A DNA stretch of 12,668 bases. It comes from Hypholoma sublateritium FD-334 SS-4. Taxonomy: Eukaryota; Basidiomycota; Agaricomycetes; Agaricales; Strophariaceae. Below are positions 8,343 through 12,668 of the stretch, one piece after another. The stretch is taken from the NCBI GenBank assembly GCA_000827495.1, contig KN817559.1:24989-37656 (forward strand), written 5' to 3'. The position numbers were made by a program, and so were the translations under genes. The notes under the pieces were generated by a model. That model searched no databases and had not been told where the DNA came from. It was given only the letters and a program-made list of their open reading frames with translations. Position 1 is the first letter of the stretch, and each line of letters begins with the position of its first letter.

Positions 8343-11300
8343 TATGGCTGTTCACGGTGTTCATGTAAATCGACTGGTTCCAACCATTTCTATCTCTAAC
8401 CCAATCTTGACCTGCACTGTCCGAATGAAACACAATTGAGGCACGTTTTCCCTTGAAATGCAGATTGAAGTGACTGAGGTCCTTTGATCGAAATAAAACC
8501 ATGTCACCATGTTTTAAGCCGAGACGGATACCAGGTTCAAGAAAGCACAGATCTCCTCCTTCACAGTCTTCTGAGATAATGAGCACAAGACAGAACTTGA
8601 GGTCATTCCAGTCGCGGTGGAGCTTTGTGGTTATGTTGAAATTGATGATAAACCCGGTGAAAGGATAGGCGGGTGCAAAACCGTCCAGAGGCATACTTCT
8701 GCGAATTGTGCAAGGTCTTTGTACTCGTCCGGCAGTACTTCGCGGATCTATAAGCCACATATTTTAGTTAACGACCAAAACAAAAATGAATTGTAAACAT
8801 ACAGCTTGCTCTATGAAGTCGAAGATTTCCCGAAAGCAGTCTTGCAGAATCAGATACTCCTTCATATTGGCTTGGAACTCTTTTGAGGTCCGAGGAATGC
8901 ATTGAGCTGTTTTGAATTGTCGTTTCTTTCCTTTACGAATATGAGCAGAAGGTTCAATATCAGGAGATACACCATCTCCCTGGATTGTCGAGCATGAGAA
9001 CCACAAATATTTGGTATATAAGACAGAACTTACACGCTTTGAGTAACGGTTATACCATGTTATATAGATGCTTTCAAAATTATAGTCAGCTGACACAATT
9101 TTGCTGTCAATGTTCTCCAGTCGTCCAGGAAAAGCACATCTAAGATATGCCATGGTGCGGTTTCTAAGAGTCTCCGGTAAATCTGGAATAACAATAATCA
9201 TAGGCTTGCCATTTGTATCGTTGATAGATACTCGGCGACTAAAAAGTAAATCAATACATATCTGATTAAATAATTTGGCAAAGATACGGACTTTCCAACT
9301 ATATCTGGATGAATGTGAATATACTTTGTTTTATCTGTTCGTACACCAGAACACAGATGATCTAACATCTAAAACCATAAATAAACGTCAGATATAGTAT
9401 GTAGAATTGTTGCCTTAAAAACCTTGTGTGAGAAATCTTCTAGTGCAGTAGCAACTTCCGCCTTTTCAGCATATTTCCGTTCACGTTCTGTGTCTTCAAG
9501 ACGTTGGTTTCCAGTTTTTCCAAAATTTGCCTTTCGATTCTGACCTAAAGAGGGGTCGTAGCCTGTGGGGATATTCAGCAAAGCCATATTAGAGAAACAT
9601 GACTCAGATGAAATTTGTGTTTCCGTTTCAGAATCTGAGAGTTCCGTTAATGGTGATGATGCCTCTAGTAAAGGAAGCCTGGATAAGTTGCCCATTTCAA
9701 GTGCGTTGTGAAGGATTGATTCATATGAGACAGTATCTTGTGACGGTGGAAGTTCCGTATAGCAAGAGGCCCATAGTTTTGTACACCGTGGTTTTATAAA
9801 CGCGCTAGTTATTATTGTAAGTATGATAAGCAAACTGATTTTATAAAACATACATACTTGGCAGTCAAACTGTCGAAAAATCGGTCAGAATACTCAAGAT
9901 CTCCGATTTCCATTGTTGGCCAAATACCATGCACCATGAGAAGGTCCTCGGGTAGCATGGATAGAAAGGACATCCTATATGCTCGCCTCAAAGCAGATAT
10001 AGCTGGTATAATATCTTGTATCAAAAGCAGTCCTTGCTCGGTTTCTGTGTAGGAATTACTCTCAGCATATAGACAATGAAGCCCAAAAATTGGCTAACGT
10101 GGGTCTGAGTTCCGGAGCATATGGTTGATCCTGAGCAAAATATCCTCAGATAGTTCTTCGTGACATATGCGAGCTGTAAGTTTTCCAACGGAGACAGCCG
10201 CTAATATGAATACAGTTCCTGTAATGCTAGATTAGTAAAAGTCAACCGATAGCTATACTTTCATACCTCCACTTGCCAAGATAGCATATTTTGCTCCATC
10301 GTGAAAGTACCTCCAACGGGTTCGCAAGGCCACCTTACTCTCGATACTCTTCAGGATTGATCGAATAGATCTTGCTCTAAGGTTGCGTATACTGGGAGAT
10401 AATAATTGGTGTATTAATGTTGATATTTTGAATTAGAAAAACACAACCTACCTGCACACTTTACTCCATAGCGAGATGCAATTTAACATTTGGACAAAGC
10501 TAAGGGCCATAATTGTGGAATTGACTTTGGCGCATGCATCTGTAAGAATAGAAAGTTCATCGTTTTCTTCCTTTTCCATGCTTCTTCCTCCCTTCCCTAC
10601 AGATACCTTTGGTCTATGCTGAAGGCGGTCCGAAACTGCAGCTTTTAGAACATCAGCTATAGCACCCCGAAAGTCACCTGTATTGGTGCGTCTAAGGGCA
10701 TAAGCTAACTCCAGTAAGAAACATGTTGCGGTTTTGTTGAGGACTTGTTCGGGTTCCTCTGGTACTGTCTTGCGTGCCTTTCGCATACTGAAATCAAGCT
10801 CATCGTCATTATCTGAGTCATGCATATGAATAAGCTTTCGTTTATTTAAGGAGTATCCCCTTGCTTGTTGAGATGCTGCAGTGAACCCCCCTCGAGCGCA
10901 TACATGATCTAGCCTGCCTAATGTGGATTGTGGTACCTGTGCTCCAAAGTGTACACCAGGAAGTCCATTCAGAAGCCATGTATGGAGTATATTGTCATTG
11001 CCAGTGGTATTCGCAATGTTGGCCTCCACGGTACCTTCCAAGCAGTAGAATTCCGGATGCAGCCACCTCAGAACATCTGATATAAGCTCCAAGTCATGAC
11101 TGTTTCCACCTTCAACAGTTTGCGAGTAAAGGTCCACCAAATAGCGAAATGATGAGCTGAGAGTCGAAATGAATGACGGTAATTGTATATCATTGATTCT
11201 TTCCAAGAAACAGGTATAGTGCTTGGGAAAAGTGTGGATAGTTACAATTTGGTGTAGGCAGTGGGAAGCTTTGGAATCGGAGGTCGATAAAGCGCCGACA

Positions 11301-12396
11301 AGTCGTCGAAATGTTGATGCAAGAAGGTACTTGGAGCACTTTGATATATTTGACTCGGAGACATGATGAGTTGACAGTAGGGCCATTGGACCATCCAGTG
11401 GACTATTAGATGTCATTGGAAGTGGTGTGGATGTGGACATGGATGGTGTGGATGTGGATGAATTTGTCTCCAGGGGACGAAGAAGGGTACTTGTAGACAA
11501 ACTTGAAACACCAGATCCAGTAAGTGCAGGCTGAGGAAAACAGATGGGGTGATGTAGCTGTAGTTTTGGATAGTAGGTCATCAGGATAGAATACAGAACA
11601 TGAACACGCATACCTTAGCAGAATTAGAACCTTTGTTGGATCCCTCATCTCCTACTCTCTCTAGATCAACCCCTTTCCCAATTTCCTCCAGAGTAGTATT
11701 ACAACCCTATCAGTTACATTAGTCCAAGCTCCAGCCATAGAGCCTAGAGGGATAGACTTACCAAAGTAGGCTCAGAAAGCACTAGCCCTTGATCTGGAGG
11801 CCGAGGGATTGTGATTTCCAGTAGAGATATACCAGTGGGAGCCGATGGAGAAAGNAGAGATTCAAGTGTGGCAGTGGTTTTTTGCAGAGTTTCTGGCAAC
11901 TTCCCATCATTCCGAAGGTACACAATGAGTTCTTGGAGCTCATCCAGAGTGAGAGACATGACAGTGGTTTGTGGTTGTGGCGGAAAGGTGGTTAACCACC
12001 GTGTGAATTCTGTGTCTACCTGGCACATATTTACCTCGACTCTCAAGTCTACGCCAACTTTTGTTCGTGATTGACTGGACATTGGAACACTAACTGCATT
12101 GNAGCATAGATATGTATGTAAGTAGCTCGTACATGTACAATTAGACACTTAATATACCTGTAATATTACGGTAAAGCTTGATATTGGCATTCTCAGCGGC
12201 CTCACAGACACACTCACGCACATTATCCATCACCATCTTCATCCAGTCCTCAAGGTTCGAACTCATCACGTCCATCAAGACATTGATAACAGGTGCCGCG
12301 ATTGCCTGCAGCAGCTGCTTCTCCTTTGTGCCCGCAGAGAGGCGCCCTCGGTCACGTCCTGGCCCTCCCACGACGGCCCCTTGAGTGCATACTCAT
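8335..12396 (-). pseudogene. Broken gene for a large protein with a C-terminal 2OG-Fe(II) dioxygenase domain (TET/JBP-like)
   Basis: Exons: 12396-12158, 12093-11762, 11706-11614, 11557-10452, 10391-10267, 10218-9858, 9804-9423, 9368-9292, 9238-9034, 8979-8803, 8747-8335; about 1169 codons if intact. The C-terminal domain has HRD (iron ligands His about 1076, Asp about 1078; DNA 8619-8611), a CEGGDLCF turn, GDMVLF, distal His about 1125 in LSHFNLHF, and the 2OG-binding Arg about 1134 in GKRASIVFHSD. All catalytic residues are kept. Such double-stranded beta-helix enzymes oxidise substrates with 2-oxoglutarate and O2; the TET/JBP-like branch acts on DNA bases, but the substrate here is inferred. 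The N-terminal two thirds (Ser/Thr-rich segment, then helical) is unrecognised. Lesions: TAG at 10096-10094 (codon 673), a frameshift near 8696-8693 just before the domain, and a probable one near 12372-12354 after the start. Sequencing error is possible for each, but three together suggest decay. Confidence 0.65.
11423..11458 (-). repeat. Short in-frame repeat coding Ser/Thr-Pro
   Basis: A 15-bp unit, TGGTGTGGATGTGGA on the plus strand, occurs at 11423-11437 and 11444-11458. On the coding strand it gives STSTP-type repeats in a low-complexity, probably disordered part of the dioxygenase-family protein. It is a plausible site of slippage length change. Confidence 0.6.
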
Positions 12397-12668
12397 GTTG
12401 ATCTTCGTGTTCTTCTGCCGCCGCCGCTTCTACACGTCCTCGTTGATGTTGACCGTGCGCAGCGGCGCTTGCCCGCTATCCGACGTGAAGCTTGTGGCAC
12501 CCCATATCCATAAAGCTGCGCACCACACGCTGTTGGACATCGCATGTGCTATACCACATTGCCAAGCGCTGCGCATGCCTCTGGACAGCAGGACGACTGT
12601 CGGGCTTGGCCACAACTCCGAAAGGCCTGGTGATGAAAATGAGCGCATATTTACTGGCAGAGAATATG
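12397..12668. other. GC-rich window edge, no assignable gene
   Basis: Composition turns GC-rich again from about 12280. A plus-strand frame is open from an ATG at 12395 to the window edge (about 91 codons) and a minus-strand frame spans 12648-12430, but neither shows a motif. This stretch should include the promoter of the dioxygenase-family gene if its start at 12396 is right. No TATA-like box was identified. Confidence 0.4.

Noticed and set aside
12395..12668. Plus-strand frame open to the window edge
   Set aside because: No motif, GC-rich DNA with few stops, and its ATG overlaps the opposite-strand start; it cannot be judged without the sequence beyond the edge.

Overview
The window looks like an accessory, partly decaying region of an Agaricomycete (mushroom-forming basidiomycete) nuclear genome. 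The genes are broken by many short introns (about 45-72 bp) with GT...AG ends, there is no bacterial-style gene packing, and the protein types fit lineage-expanded Agaricomycete families (family names are from memory, not searched). Three ambiguous bases (100, 11855, 12102) point to a draft assembly.

Layout. 1-2080: GC-rich, no credible gene, with diverged direct repeats. 2081-4114: AT-richer intergenic DNA with a hairpin cluster at 3331-3448 followed by ATAG-rich DNA. 4115-7124 (minus): a 13-exon gene for a predicted DUF6532-type protein of about 682 residues; its penultimate exon carries a 275-bp inverted-repeat element (4379-4653) flanked by TA. 7125-7538: its promoter/leader and the 3' flank of the next gene. 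7539-8342 (minus): a small helical, coiled-coil-like gene with one apparent frameshift. 8335-12396 (minus): an 11-exon gene whose C-terminus is a 2-oxoglutarate/Fe(II) dioxygenase domain (HRD...H...R) resembling fungal TET/JBP-like oxygenases; it carries one in-frame stop and two frameshifts, so it is annotated as a pseudogene. 12397-12668: GC-rich DNA without an assignable gene.

All three genes are on the minus strand. The most striking observation is the element in the DUF6532 gene. Both of its terminal inverted repeats contain a donor-like GTANGT and an acceptor-like TACAG, so splicing at these sites would remove 259 of the 275 bp and restore the downstream frame, adding six codons. It may be a small DNA transposon acting as a new intron (introner-like). 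The exon models below were assembled by eye from splice signals, phase consistency and protein-likeness, and have no transcript support.
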